Made by a program: the position numbers and the translations under genes. A DNA stretch of 64,000 nt. Origin: Bacteroidales bacterium. GTDB taxonomy: Bacteria; Bacteroidota; Bacteroidia; Bacteroidales; UBA932. Under the pieces are notes generated by a model. That model saw only the letters and a program-made list of their open reading frames with translations. It had not been told where the DNA came from and ran no database searches. Below are positions 8,902 to 18,511 of this stretch, in pieces (position 1 is the first letter of the stretch; each line of letters begins with the position of its first letter). The stretch spans positions 81,849 through 145,848 of the forward strand of contig JAGAIM010000004.1 of NCBI GenBank assembly GCA_017626555.1. Direction: 5' to 3'.

Positions 8902-9468
8902 TTACTTCACGCGCTCGCCGTATGAACGGTCTGTAGTGTTGACACGGATCTTCTCTCCGATGTTGATGAAGAGAGGTGCCATAATGATTGCTCCAGTCTC
9001 GAGGGTAACCTCTTTCTGTGCGTTGGTAGATGCTGTATCTCCCTTCACTGCAGGCTCTGTGTAGGTTACTTCGAGTTCTACGTATGTAGGGAGTTCGCAA
9101 GTAAGGCAGCGCTCCTCGTCAGCGAGGAACATCATCTCAACGTGCTGTCCTTCCTTCATAAGGTCTGCATTGTCAACAAGTTCTGTGTCGAGGTGGATCT
9201 GCTCGTATGTCTCTTCGTGCATAAAGTTGAATCCGTCCTCATCCTTATAAAGGAACTGGTAAGGTCTTCTCTCGACGTTGATTGTCTCGATCTTTGCACC
9301 TGCTGTGAATGTGTTCTCGAGGATACGTCCGTTCTCAAGGTTTCTGAGTTTGCTCTTTACGAATGCTGGACCCTTTCCTGGCTTAACGTGCTGGAACCAT
9401 ACGATCTGGCAAGGTTTTCCATTGTAGTTAAGATAGAGTCCGTTCTTGAAATCCGCTGTTGTTGCCAT
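8902..9468 (-). CDS. efp: Translation elongation factor P
   Basis: 188 residues, the normal length. EF-P rescues ribosomes stalled at polyproline. The N-terminal KOW-like domain carries the tip loop PGKGPAF with Lys32 at the position modified in E. coli (Lys34); two OB domains follow, ending FINIGEKIRVNTTDRSYGERV. The +2 residue after the tip Lys is Pro rather than the E. coli Gln. I see no epmA/epmB-type modification gene here. A well-formed TTTG-20 nt-TATTTTTG promoter lies upstream, and the rich use of CTC and other favoured codons fits high expression. Confidence 0.97.
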   Translation of the reverse strand: MATTADFKNGLYLNYNGKPCQIVWFQHVKPGKGPAFVKSKLRNLENGRILENTFTAGAKIETINVERRPYQFLYKDEDGFNFMHEETYEQIHLDTELVDNADLMKEGQHVEMMFLADEERCLTCELPTYVELEVTYTEPAVKGDTASTNAQKEVTLETGAIIMAPLFINIGEKIRVNTTDRSYGERVK

Positions 9469-9509
9469 AAAAATGTATTTGTTTTATTAGATTATTCAAA
9501 AATCGGCTG

Positions 9510-9541
9510 CAAAAATATAAAATTGTCCGCTACATACCAAA
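9510..9541 (-). promoter_or_regulatory. efp promoter
   Basis: Reading the minus strand: a -33 TTTG (complement of 9538-9541), 20 bases, then the -7 box TATTTTTG (complement of 9510-9517). It separates efp from ispH. Confidence 0.65.
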
Positions 9542-9544
9542 TTT

Positions 9545-10537
9545 TTACTGATTATCAGTCTTTTCGCTCTCGGCGAATTTCTCTTCCCAGGCTGGTACGT
9601 ATCTGTTGAGGTCGAGAATGTGTTCCGCGACATCTTCAAGTAGCCATTTAGGTGTGGAAGTCGCTCCGCATACGCCCACTCTGTCATCGGCTCTGAACCA
9701 TTCCCTCTTGATGTCTTCAGTTGAGTCGATATGGTATGTCCTGATGTTGAGTGACTTGCAAAGGTTACACAGAACCTTGCCGTTGGAACTTGCCTTGCCT
9801 GATACAAAGATTATGATGTCGTGTTCCATAGCGAACTTAGAAAGCCTTTCGTGCCTTGTCGCTACCTGCTGGCAGATGGTTTCGTTGATTTTAAGCAGTT
9901 CACGACCCTTGAATCTCTCGATGGAGAGTTCGTTGTGTCTGGCCATCTCTTCTTCCAGACGGGCACAGAGCCTTGAGTACTCTGCCGGGCTTTTGGTGGT
10001 CTGGCTGAATACCTCTGTGTGGATGTCCAGTCTGATGGTTCCGTCTGCGATCAGGTCTTCCAGCATCATAGTGTTTTCAACGACTATTGCTTTGCCTTCG
10101 GTCTGTCCTATCAGTCCGAGGACTTCTGCGTGGCCTATCTTTCCGAATATGAGTATCTGACCCTTTCCTTCTTCAGAATGCTTTTGGTAAGCCTCCCGGA
10201 TCCTTTCCTGAAGTTTAAGCACGACAGGGCAGGTGCAGTCGATGATGCTGAATCCTAGTCTTTCTGCAGTCTGATAAGTCTGAGGAGGCTCTCCGTGTGC
10301 TCTTATGAGCAGTACTTCTCCTTGTGCATCAACCATTTCCTGCAGGTCTTCCTTGTCGATTGTGACAAGTCCCTTGTCTGCTAGCCTGCCAAGTTCTGCA
10401 TCATTGTGCACAATGGCACCGAGAGAATAGAGCCTTTTCTCTCCTTTGGGATCGTTGAGGTATTCCTCAGCCTTGCCTATAGCCCTGATGACTCCCGCAC
10501 AGAACCCAGAATTGCTGTCTATGTCAACTGTAAGCAT
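9545..10537 (-). CDS. ispH: 4-hydroxy-3-methylbut-2-enyl diphosphate reductase
   Basis: 330 residues. The last MEP-pathway enzyme, making IPP and DMAPP with a [4Fe-4S] cluster. The three cluster cysteines are visible: Cys13 (GFCAGVIRA), Cys103 (DCTCP) and Cys222 (NETICQQV). GHAEVLGLIGQ holds the substrate His136 and Glu138, and VCGATSTP near the end matches the conserved GASTP-type loop. It starts 6 bases after the cmk stop on the same strand, so cmk-ispH form an operon. No second MEP gene is present here. Confidence 0.95.
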   Translation of the reverse strand: MLTVDIDSNSGFCAGVIRAIGKAEEYLNDPKGEKRLYSLGAIVHNDAELGRLADKGLVTIDKEDLQEMVDAQGEVLLIRAHGEPPQTYQTAERLGFSIIDCTCPVVLKLQERIREAYQKHSEEGKGQILIFGKIGHAEVLGLIGQTEGKAIVVENTMMLEDLIADGTIRLDIHTEVFSQTTKSPAEYSRLCARLEEEMARHNELSIERFKGRELLKINETICQQVATRHERLSKFAMEHDIIIFVSGKASSNGKVLCNLCKSLNIRTYHIDSTEDIKREWFRADDRVGVCGATSTPKWLLEDVAEHILDLNRYVPAWEEKFAESEKTDNQ

Positions 10538-10543
10538 AATGTA

Positions 10544-11224
10544 TCAGCAGCCGAAACGTCCGGCCATTATTTCCTTGAGCCATATCATCTGCTCTTCCAT
10601 CGTCATATCGGAATTATCCAGGACAATGGCATCGTCAGCCTTGGTCAAAGGTGATGTTTCACGGTGTGAATCGATATAATCTCTCTCTTGAAGATTTTTC
10701 ATTACATCCTCAATTCTGACATCTTCTCCCTTGGCTCTCATTTCTGCTGCACGTCTCTGCGCTCTGATTTCGGGAGTTGCGGTCATAAACAATTTCAGTT
10801 CGGCATCAGGAAATACTGTAGTCCCGATGTCGCGACCGTCCATAACAATGCGCTTCTGCTTACCGAATTCTCTCAGTTTCTTGTCAACAAAGGCACGTAC
10901 TTGAGGGACTGCAGCAATCGGGCTTACCTTGTCAGCGATGGATAAAGATCTGATTTCCTTTTCTATACATCTGTCTCCGATATATGTCCCGCCGTTCCCG
11001 AAATGAAGGTCGAGGTTTTCCAAGGCTTTCTCCAGCCCAGATACATCTATGTCGCATTGATCATTGATGAAACCGTTCTCGACAGCAAAGAGAGTCACCC
11101 CTCTGTAGAGGGCTCCTGAGTCAAGATATAGAAAAGAGAACTCGTTTGCTATGATTTTTGCAAACGAACTTTTGCCGGTGGAAGAGTAGCCGTCAATGGC
11201 TATGATTATGTCTGGTATTTGCAT
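10544..11224 (-). CDS. cmk: Cytidylate kinase
   Basis: 226 residues from the ATG at 11224. The P-loop is DGYSSTGKSS near the N-terminus, YLDSGALYRG is the CMP-binding segment, and DGRDIGTTVFPDAELK contains the conserved DGRDIGT motif. It phosphorylates CMP and dCMP. The frame remains open upstream, but the P-loop would then sit about 60 residues in, and a promoter (11244-11275) lies just before the chosen start. ispH follows 6 bases downstream. Confidence 0.95.
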   Translation of the reverse strand: MQIPDIIIAIDGYSSTGKSSFAKIIANEFSFLYLDSGALYRGVTLFAVENGFINDQCDIDVSGLEKALENLDLHFGNGGTYIGDRCIEKEIRSLSIADKVSPIAAVPQVRAFVDKKLREFGKQKRIVMDGRDIGTTVFPDAELKLFMTATPEIRAQRRAAEMRAKGEDVRIEDVMKNLQERDYIDSHRETSPLTKADDAIVLDNSDMTMEEQMIWLKEIMAGRFGC

Positions 11225-11243
11225 ATTTATCCGTAAAATCAAG

Positions 11244-11275
11244 CAAAAATATAAAATATTGTGTAAACTCCCAAA
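11244..11275 (-). promoter_or_regulatory. cmk-ispH promoter
   Basis: Minus strand: TTTG (complement of 11272-11275), 20 bases, TATTTTTG (complement of 11244-11251), about 20 bases before the cmk ATG. Confidence 0.65.
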
Positions 11276-11330
11276 AATGACGATATTTGTATGCCTATAC
11301 AAAATCTGAATGGGGTAAAATATTGAAAAT

Positions 11331-12479
11331 ATGAAGATTCTTATTATTGACGACGAGAGATCTATCCGCAATTCCCTCAAAGAGATACTTGTGGATGAGG
11401 GTTATGATGTTGACCTTGCGGAAAACGGTGCACAAGGCTGTGCGATGGTTGACAAGGAGAAGTACAGTGTCATCTTCTGCGACATCAAGATGCCGGAGAT
11501 GGACGGAATGGAAGTCCTTGACAGATTCAACCAGATGGGAATTGATGCTGCTGTGGTGATGATTTCCGGTCACGGTGATATTGCCGTTGCGGTAGAGTGT
11601 ATCAAGAAAGGGGCGTTCGACTTCATTCCGAAGCCTTTGGATCTGAACCGTATCCTCATTACCATCAAGAATGCGACGGAAAAAGTATCTCTTGTCAAGG
11701 AAACGAGGATTCTCAAAAAGAAGGTCTATGGCCAGGAGATGGTAGGAGAGTCGCCGGCACTTATTCACGTAAAGGAGATGATCGATAAGGTGGCACCGAC
11801 CGATGCCAGAGTTCTTATAGTGGGCTCAAATGGTACGGGAAAGGAACTTGTGGCAAGAAATCTTCATCAGAAGAGCCCGCGTTCATCCGCCCCATATATC
11901 GAGGTCAACTGTGCGGCCATACCTTCGGAACTTATAGAGAGTGAACTTTTCGGTCACGAAAAAGGAGCATTCACCTCTGCGATCAAGCAGCATAAAGGAA
12001 AGTTCGAACAGGCTGACGGCGGAACACTTTTCCTTGATGAGATCGGTGATATGTCTCTTGCCGCACAGGCAAAGGTGCTCAGAGTGCTTCAGGAAAAGAA
12101 ACTTTCACGCGTGGGAAGCGATAAGGATATTATTGTAGATGTCAGGGTGCTTGCCGCTACGAACAAGAATCTGAAGGCCGAAATAGAAAAAGGTACATTC
12201 AGAGAAGACCTTTACCACCGTTTGAGTGTGATAGTCATAAATATGCCGACTCTGGATGAACGTAAATCGGATATTCCGCTTCTTGTGGAGCATTTCATAG
12301 GACAGATATGCTCTGAGACCGGAATGATGCCGCGTGAAATCGATGAGGATGCCTTGCAGATGCTTGTGGACAAGACTTGGACAGGAAATATCCGCGAACT
12401 GCGCAATGTCGTGGAAAGGCTTCTGATCCTCTCCGGTGACAGAATCACTGTCTCAGATGTAAAGGCATACGTTCTTTAA
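11331..12479 (+). CDS. NtrX/NtrC-like response regulator lacking a DNA-binding domain
   Basis: 382 residues. Receiver domain with Asp7, Asp8, phospho-acceptor Asp51 and Lys101, then a sigma-54-type AAA+ ATPase: Walker A GSNGTGKE (165-172), the sigma-contact loop GAFTSA (212-217; usual form GAFTGA), Walker B GGTLFLDEIGD (230-240) and the R-finger region FREDLYHRLSVI. The protein stops at DRITVSDVKAYVL, so the usual C-terminal Fis-type helix-turn-helix is absent. It is convergent with the large NtrY-like kinase and the two stops overlap by 4 bases. It probably acts with that kinase, perhaps activating sigma-54 without binding a fixed enhancer. Confidence 0.92.
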   Translation: MKILIIDDERSIRNSLKEILVDEGYDVDLAENGAQGCAMVDKEKYSVIFCDIKMPEMDGMEVLDRFNQMGIDAAVVMISGHGDIAVAVECIKKGAFDFIPKPLDLNRILITIKNATEKVSLVKETRILKKKVYGQEMVGESPALIHVKEMIDKVAPTDARVLIVGSNGTGKELVARNLHQKSPRSSAPYIEVNCAAIPSELIESELFGHEKGAFTSAIKQHKGKFEQADGGTLFLDEIGDMSLAAQAKVLRVLQEKKLSRVGSDKDIIVDVRVLAATNKNLKAEIEKGTFREDLYHRLSVIVINMPTLDERKSDIPLLVEHFIGQICSETGMMPREIDEDALQMLVDKTWTGNIRELRNVVERLLILSGDRITVSDVKAYVL

Positions 12480-15400
12480 TCCTCATATTGAGGGATCGTT
12501 ACAATAAAGGATGCACCTCCGAGGGCGAATGATTTCTGATAACGGATCTCGCCCTCGCATTTTTCTATGATGTTGCGGCAGATGGCAAGTCCCAGACCTG
12601 TTCCGGAACTCTTGGTCGTGAAGTTCGGCGTGAAAAGTCTGTCGAGATTCTCTTCACTCACACCCGGACCATTGTCGTCGAATACAATGTCGTAATATCC
12701 GTCTTTGGTGCTCTTTCTCAAGCAGATGAGAACTTTGCCCGCAGAAGGTTCAAGCCCGTTCTCCGTCTGCTCTTTCTGGTTGATTTCCACAGCCTGCAGG
12801 GCATTGGTTATGAGGTTGACGAATACACGTATCAACTGAGGCTTAGGTGCCTTGACAAGTGCATTTTCAAATCCTATGTACTGTATGGTGATGTTGTCCC
12901 TGTTGTCGAAGATCAGCAACTGATCCTTGAGGATCTTGTCAAGATCGATCAGAACAGGATCCTCGCTGTACAGTTTTGCGAATGTTGAAAACTCGTTCGC
13001 TGTTTCAGTAAGGATGTCGATATGTTCGAGGACGACGGCGGATACCTCATCAAAGCGTTGCTCCCACGCCGGATTATTGTTGTTCTTCAGCCTTATGAGC
13101 CTCTGTATCTGAAGTTTGATAGGAGTGAGAGGGTTTTTGATTTCGTGAGCGACCTGACGCGCCATCTGGCTCCAGGCTTTGTCTCGTTCGGCCAGAGCAA
13201 GTTGTCTGGTGGATTCGGAAAGATCCTTGACCATTCGGTTATATGCGTCAACGAGAGACGAAATCTCATCTTCACGTTTGTAGATGATATACTGAAGATT
13301 GTGGATGTCTGCAGCATTCATTTTCTTTCCCATTTCAATCAGAGGCGAGAACAGGGCATTCACTTCCCTTGTGCTGAACAGCAACGCTCCTATCAGAAGG
13401 AGAAGGAATAGATTGATTATCAGGGCAGCGTGGAAGAATGCTTCCCTTCTGAAGTCGAAACTTCTGTCGGTATATGGCACCCCTATGATAGCGATCATCT
13501 GTCCGTTGTCATTGAATACAGGTGCATACAGTGCCCAATAACTGAAGTCTGTGACTTTTTCTCTGTGGATGAAGAATCTCTGATGCAGGTCTCTTATGTT
13601 GTGGTATGCCTCTTCGTCAAGCCTGCTGCCCATAATCATCCTTTCAAATACCTCCGGTGTGGTGGATCTGAACACCTTTCCACCAGGGGTGTAGAGGGTG
13701 ATATCGGATTTAGTCGTGTTGCCGATGTTCTCCAGATTGGCAGTGAATTCCTGATTATTGAGATCCTGCCAGTTTCTGGCTGTCCTTGCCTGTCTTTCCA
13801 CGAGAGCCTGTATGGTAATGATGCGTGATGACATCAGGTTGTGCATATTCTCTTCGTTGCGCTTATACACGAAGACAATACTGATGACAGTCATACTCAA
13901 GAGGATAAGGAATGATGATATGAAAAGTATCGTGTTTATCCTCTTCTTGAAATAGTTGCTCTTGAAAGGACGTTTCTTGTCGCGCGACCTGGCGAATATG
14001 CTAAGAATGCAACTGAGGGCAAGACATAGGTAAGAGAACGATGTGAAATATACGAGTCCGCCTCTGCGCGCCCTGGAGATTACAATGATTTCCTCCTCAT
14101 TCACAAGATTGAGGAAATGTACGTAACCATTGCTTCTTGCAACGTGTTTCTTCTTTCCTTCAGGATATTCGCTGCTGTCGAAGTGTGTAGGATAAGGATA
14201 GTTTCCTTTATAGGACATCAGTCTGCTGTCCTTGTATCTGGCATACGAGTAGTATGCCGGTATGTTTATGTCACCTGGCTTGGAGAAACGTCCGAGGATA
14301 CTTTCATAGCCTCTGTCCTCACGGTTGGAGTTGGACTCTATGCCAAGTATCATTCTTGTGATTCCTTTTTCCGGACTGTAGAATATGAAGAGTCCGGCAT
14401 AACTGCTGCGCCCGTTGGCATCAGTAATGAATGAGAATCTTGATCCTGTTGCAATAGGAGTACCGGTGCGGACTATGCTGTTGAAAAGGCTTAGTCCTGC
14501 GATGTCATTGTCTTTGACTATTCTGACCTCAAGGTTATATGCCTGTCTGATCCGGTTGAGGTAATATTCGCTGATCCTGTTCTGGATCATACCTCCGGTG
14601 TTGTCGAGATGGGACAGGGCTGAAATAAGTTGGTCGTACGCTATGCTTTCCTCGGCAGAGCGTAGTTGGATCTCAAGACCAAGATCCCTTTCCACCGATA
14701 GCCGGTTGGCCCATACTGTGACTCTGTCAGTCTCTTTCTTGAATCCTAATTGGCTTGAAATCAGTGTGAAATACGCTGAGCATAGTATCGCGAACAGGAT
14801 AAGCGTCCGGGGGGAAAGCATATCATATTTGCGCCCGGTGAATTCCTTTACCACCGGTCTGAGCCCTTGGATAAGCAGCAGTATGCTGAACAGGAGACCC
14901 GTATATGACAGATAGACCAGGATGGTGAAGAATATATGCGTGTTCCATCTGTACAATTCCATCGATATGTTGGAATTGAGCAGAAGGCTTTTGAGTGTGA
15001 GATGTGTATATACTCCTGTGGATATGGCGAGTATGGCAGTGACTATGCCGAAGATAAGAATGTGTCTTCTATAATGCTTCTTATGCTTCCTGATTATTGC
15101 CGTTATTCTGTTCCTCACCAGAAAAAGACAGGTCGTCATCAGTGTGATGTAGGTGTTGATCAGAAGAAGGGAACCTAACGAGAAGAAGACAGGACCGTCT
15201 GCATATATGGTAGGGGAGAACAGTTCGGATGTCCCGTTCATCTGTAGTCCCCAGATGTATGACATAAGGAAAAGGAGCGTAAGGGTCGATGCGACCACAG
15301 TAAAGACTTTCAGGGTTCTGTGTCCTGCCATAAACATTACGATAGCGATGGCTAACAGAATCACAGCAGTCCAGCGCAGCATCGAGTTGTCGAAGAATGG

Positions 15401-16045
15401 GGTGGCCTGACTGCTGTCGTACAGGATTTTGAAAAGAGGCTTCCCGTCTATTTCCACGGCTGATCCACCGCTGTTTGTCAGTGGCAGAACGGAATATTTT
15501 CCTGAAAGTTTGAGACGCGGATTCACACCGTTCTCATTACGTCTGGCATCATCAATCAGAGTGTTCTTGATCTCCAGTCCGCAGATTATTTTCTGATTGC
15601 CGTTTCCGTTTACAGATTTGACGAGATACCATTTAGGACCGAAGTTGAGGTAGGATATTTCCTCAGTAACATCGGTAAGAGGTGAGATTATCTGCTCGCT
15701 TCTGTCGGTAAGTCTCTGGAAGACAAGGCGTGATGTAATGTCATCGTTGATGATGGAGAATTGATTGCTCCACGATTGGAGGGAGTCATTTATGTAGCGG
15801 TATATGACCATATCTTCCGGGAGTCCTTCCGGAAGGATGAGTTCTTTCCTGTCTGTCTCCAATGCTTCCTCTATATATCTTTCGAGGATTTCCAGCCTGT
15901 CTTCGATCTTTTCCGCAGTATTGCGCGCCACCTTCTCTGTGTCGCTGCCGGCATTATTGCTGGCCATAGACAGGACAAAGAGCAGGAGCGAGAGTATCAA
16001 TGCCGTCAAAGGCAGTCTTTTATGGAGCCATTCCTTGGTGTTCAT
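12476..16045 (-). CDS. Giant NtrY-like membrane histidine kinase
   Basis: 1189 residues. About ten hydrophobic segments: one at the N-terminus (about 12-30), a cluster around residues 225-430, a pair near 670-720 and one before the HAMP region. A long extracytoplasmic-looking sensor stretch lies between. The kinase core follows: H-box MARQVAHEIKNPLTPIK, typical of NtrY kinases, N-box VNLITNALQAV, DNGPGV and SSGTGLGLAI. It is presumably the partner of the convergent receiver-AAA+ protein. Roughly twice the size of an E. coli NtrB-like kinase. It starts 11 bases after the rlmH stop on the same strand, so rlmH and the kinase are probably co-transcribed. The signal is not identifiable. Confidence 0.9.
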   Translation of the reverse strand: MNTKEWLHKRLPLTALILSLLLFVLSMASNNAGSDTEKVARNTAEKIEDRLEILERYIEEALETDRKELILPEGLPEDMVIYRYINDSLQSWSNQFSIINDDITSRLVFQRLTDRSEQIISPLTDVTEEISYLNFGPKWYLVKSVNGNGNQKIICGLEIKNTLIDDARRNENGVNPRLKLSGKYSVLPLTNSGGSAVEIDGKPLFKILYDSSQATPFFDNSMLRWTAVILLAIAIVMFMAGHRTLKVFTVVASTLTLLFLMSYIWGLQMNGTSELFSPTIYADGPVFFSLGSLLLINTYITLMTTCLFLVRNRITAIIRKHKKHYRRHILIFGIVTAILAISTGVYTHLTLKSLLLNSNISMELYRWNTHIFFTILVYLSYTGLLFSILLLIQGLRPVVKEFTGRKYDMLSPRTLILFAILCSAYFTLISSQLGFKKETDRVTVWANRLSVERDLGLEIQLRSAEESIAYDQLISALSHLDNTGGMIQNRISEYYLNRIRQAYNLEVRIVKDNDIAGLSLFNSIVRTGTPIATGSRFSFITDANGRSSYAGLFIFYSPEKGITRMILGIESNSNREDRGYESILGRFSKPGDINIPAYYSYARYKDSRLMSYKGNYPYPTHFDSSEYPEGKKKHVARSNGYVHFLNLVNEEEIIVISRARRGGLVYFTSFSYLCLALSCILSIFARSRDKKRPFKSNYFKKRINTILFISSFLILLSMTVISIVFVYKRNEENMHNLMSSRIITIQALVERQARTARNWQDLNNQEFTANLENIGNTTKSDITLYTPGGKVFRSTTPEVFERMIMGSRLDEEAYHNIRDLHQRFFIHREKVTDFSYWALYAPVFNDNGQMIAIIGVPYTDRSFDFRREAFFHAALIINLFLLLLIGALLFSTREVNALFSPLIEMGKKMNAADIHNLQYIIYKREDEISSLVDAYNRMVKDLSESTRQLALAERDKAWSQMARQVAHEIKNPLTPIKLQIQRLIRLKNNNNPAWEQRFDEVSAVVLEHIDILTETANEFSTFAKLYSEDPVLIDLDKILKDQLLIFDNRDNITIQYIGFENALVKAPKPQLIRVFVNLITNALQAVEINQKEQTENGLEPSAGKVLICLRKSTKDGYYDIVFDDNGPGVSEENLDRLFTPNFTTKSSGTGLGLAICRNIIEKCEGEIRYQKSFALGGASFIVTIPQYED

Positions 16046-16056
16046 CTTCGGTCGGA

Positions 16057-16530
16057 TTATTCGTGGTGATACGGCTCGCCTCTCATTATCGTAAAGGCTC
16101 TGTATATCTGTTCAGCAAAAATGGCTCTCACCATCTGATGAGAGAATGTCATCCGGGACAAAGACAGTTTCGAGTCGGCTCTTTGATATACGGCATCGGA
16201 GAATCCGTATGCTCCTCCTATCACATATACGATGTCCTTGCCGACGTATGATATCTTGTCCTGAATGATTTTCGCTAGTTCGACAGATGAAAATTCCTTG
16301 CCTCTCTCATCGAGCAGGATGACATCGTCCGTGGAGCGTATGTTCTTGAGTATCAGTTCTCCTTCCTTGGTCTTGATCTGTTCCTTCGACATAGCGGCAG
16401 CATTCTTCAGTTCAGGGATTTCCACAATGCTGAAAGGTATATAGTGCTTGAGACGGGACACATATATGTCCAGTCCTTGTCTGACCCAGTCCTTGTCTGT
16501 CTTGCCGACGGTAAGAAGCGTTATTTTCAT
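16057..16530 (-). CDS. rlmH: 23S rRNA (pseudouridine1915-N3)-methyltransferase
   Basis: 157 residues, standard for this SPOUT-fold enzyme, which methylates pseudouridine 1915 in helix 69. LLDERGKEFSS, VIGGAYGFS (SAM-binding knot) and the closing MTFSHQMVRAIFAEQIYRAF plus GEPYHHE are all characteristic. It leads a pair with the histidine kinase. Confidence 0.97.
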   Translation of the reverse strand: MKITLLTVGKTDKDWVRQGLDIYVSRLKHYIPFSIVEIPELKNAAAMSKEQIKTKEGELILKNIRSTDDVILLDERGKEFSSVELAKIIQDKISYVGKDIVYVIGGAYGFSDAVYQRADSKLSLSRMTFSHQMVRAIFAEQIYRAFTIMRGEPYHHE

Positions 16531-16550
16531 AGGCTGTCAACTATATAGGG

Positions 16551-16558
16551 CAAATTTA
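16551..16558 (-). promoter_or_regulatory. -7 box upstream of rlmH
   Basis: TAAATTTG on the minus strand, 20 bases before the rlmH start; no convincing -33 element. Confidence 0.45.
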
Positions 16559-16629
16559 AGAAACTGTTTCCAATTCTGCGAAAAAAAACATCTGCAAAAA
16601 TCCCGCCACGTGATAAATGCCGAAAACTC

Positions 16630-16659
16630 TTGACAGGCATCGAATTTGTAGTATCTTTG
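16630..16659 (+). promoter_or_regulatory. Promoter of the DUF4783 gene
   Basis: TTG at 16630-16632, 19 bases, then TATCTTTG at 16652-16659: a close match to the Bacteroidetes -33/-7 pattern. It supports the start at 16684. Confidence 0.7.
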
Positions 16660-16683
16660 CACGGTCATTCCAAGGTTTTACAG

Positions 16684-17091
16684 ATGAACAGTTCAAGAGT
16701 CGTTGTGCTTTCCGCAATACTTGCGTTGCTCTCTTTCTCCGGGCTACGTGCTCAGGAGAACGGGTACGATGTATTCAATCCCATTTCGAAATATCTCGCT
16801 CAAGGGGATGCAGAAAAACTGTCTGCCTGGTTTTCCGACAATCTTGAAGTGACTATATTCTCGGATTCGAATGATTCAAGCCGCAACCAGGCACGTCAGA
16901 TAATGAAGTCTTTCTTCCGGTCATATACTCCGCGTTCCTTTGAGATAACGCATAAGGCCGGACGTTCCAATATGAAATATGCGCTTGGCACTTTGAATGC
17001 AGGAGGAGAAATGTTCATAGTGACCATCTTTGTGGGTTACGACGACACGACATATCGTATCCAGCATCTTAAAATAGAACGTATAAATTGA
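16684..17091 (+). CDS. DUF4783-like secreted protein
   Basis: 135 residues. The start gives a signal peptide (MNSSRVVVLSAILALLSFSG, cleavage after LRAQ). The mature part, with NPISKYLAQGDAEKLSAWF and YRIQHLKIERIN, resembles the NTF2-like DUF4783 family of Bacteroidetes, from memory of that family. Function is unknown; it should be periplasmic. It is alone on the plus strand between rlmH and der, with its own promoter and a terminator overlapping its stop codon. Confidence 0.8.
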   Translation: MNSSRVVVLSAILALLSFSGLRAQENGYDVFNPISKYLAQGDAEKLSAWFSDNLEVTIFSDSNDSSRNQARQIMKSFFRSYTPRSFEITHKAGRSNMKYALGTLNAGGEMFIVTIFVGYDDTTYRIQHLKIERIN

Positions 17092-17130
17092 AAAATCCAA
17101 GGCCTTACAGTCTTGGATTTTTCAATTTAT
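17083..17130. terminator. Bidirectional terminator between DUF4783 gene and der
   Basis: Perfect 19-base inverted repeat, arms 17083-17101 and 17112-17130 with a 10-base loop. Its A-rich and T-rich flanks would give a U-run in both directions. The left arm contains the last sense codons and stop of the DUF4783 gene, and the right arm ends 2 bases before the der stop. Confidence 0.85.
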
Positions 17131-17132
17131 GA

Positions 17133-18440
17133 TTATTTCTGTCTGAGGAACACGTGCACCGGACATCCGAGGAAATCGAATTTCGTGCGGAGTTTGTTCT
17201 CGAGGAATCGTCTGTAAGGTTCGCGGATATATTGCGGAAGATTACAGAAGAACGCGAATGATGGAGAACGTGTCGGAAGTTGGGTTATGTACTTGATCTT
17301 GATGTACTTGCCCTTCCAGGCAGGTGGTGGGTAGTTCTCGATCTCCGGAAGCATTTCCTCGTTGAGTTTTGATGTCGGGATCTTGCGTGAATAATTCTCA
17401 TATACGTGTGCAGCGGCATTGAGCACGTCCATAATCCTCTGCTTGTTGATCACTGATGTGAATATGATAGGCAGATCGTTGAATGGTGCAAGGCGTTCCT
17501 TGATCGCTATGGTATATTCCTTCATCGTATTGCTGTCTTTCTCGATCGTATCCCATTTGTTCACGACCACGACGCATCCCTTTTTGTTTCTCTGGATGAG
17601 GTTGAATATGGCCATATCCTGCGATTCGATGCCAGTCTGGGCATCCACCATAAGGATGCAGACATCAGAATGCTCTATTGCTCTGATGGATCTCATTACT
17701 GAATAGAACTCAAGGTCTTCGTGCACCTTGGCCTTCTTTCTCATACCGGCTGTATCGACAAGCATAAATTCGTGACCGAACTTGTTGTATAGGGTTGCGA
17801 TCGAGTCGCGTGTGGTGCCGGCAATCGGGGTCACGATGTTCCTTTCCTTGCCGAGAAGGGCGTTGGTGAGGGATGATTTTCCGACATTAGGTTTTCCTAC
17901 GATCGTAAAGTGAGGGAGTTCCGGATGCTCGTCAGTGTCAGGATCCTCTGCAGGAAGTTCCTTTATGATTGCATCCAGAAGATCTCCTGTACCTCCTCCG
18001 TTCGCGGCAGAAATGCTATAGACCTCTCCAAGACCGAGTGAATAGAACTGGAATGCATCGTACATTTTCTCTCCGGAGTCTATCTTGTTGACAGCCAGAA
18101 CCACAGGCTTGCCGCTTCTGCGCAGGATTTCGGCAATTTCTTCGTCATAATCGGTTATTCCGGTGCCTGCCTCGACCATAAACAGAACAACGTGCGCTTC
18201 TTCTATGGCCAGGATCACCTGTTTGCGGATTTCTTCCTCAAAGATATCATCAGAATTGGATGTGTATCCGCCGGTATCGACAACGGAAAACTCCGTTCCG
18301 CACCATTCGCATCTGCCGTAGTGTCTGTCTCGTGTCACTCCGGCGGTTTCGTCAACAATCGCCTGTCTCATTCCGACCAGACGGTTGAAAAGTGTGGACT
18401 TGCCTACATTAGGGCGTCCTACAATTGCTAATAGACTCAT
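17133..18440 (-). CDS. der: Ribosome biogenesis GTPase Der
   Basis: 435 residues. Two tandem G domains: GRPNVGKST near residue 8 and GKPNVGKSS near residue 180, with their DTGG, NKID, DTAG and NKWD motifs, followed by the KH-like domain ending [13 protein letters not shown]. It acts in assembly of the 50S subunit. The frame is open for 27 codons upstream, but the ATG at 18440 places the first P-loop where it belongs. It is the last gene of a prs/small-protein/der run. Confidence 0.97.
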   Translation of the reverse strand: MSLLAIVGRPNVGKSTLFNRLVGMRQAIVDETAGVTRDRHYGRCEWCGTEFSVVDTGGYTSNSDDIFEEEIRKQVILAIEEAHVVLFMVEAGTGITDYDEEIAEILRRSGKPVVLAVNKIDSGEKMYDAFQFYSLGLGEVYSISAANGGGTGDLLDAIIKELPAEDPDTDEHPELPHFTIVGKPNVGKSSLTNALLGKERNIVTPIAGTTRDSIATLYNKFGHEFMLVDTAGMRKKAKVHEDLEFYSVMRSIRAIEHSDVCILMVDAQTGIESQDMAIFNLIQRNKKGCVVVVNKWDTIEKDSNTMKEYTIAIKERLAPFNDLPIIFTSVINKQRIMDVLNAAAHVYENYSRKIPTSKLNEEMLPEIENYPPPAWKGKYIKIKYITQLPTRSPSFAFFCNLPQYIREPYRRFLENKLRTKFDFLGCPVHVFLRQK

Positions 18441-18511
18441 AAAAAATGTTTTGCTGGTTAAAATCCCGCCTCTCGGCGATAATTGCACATCCCTATCCGG
18501 GATCGTATTCA

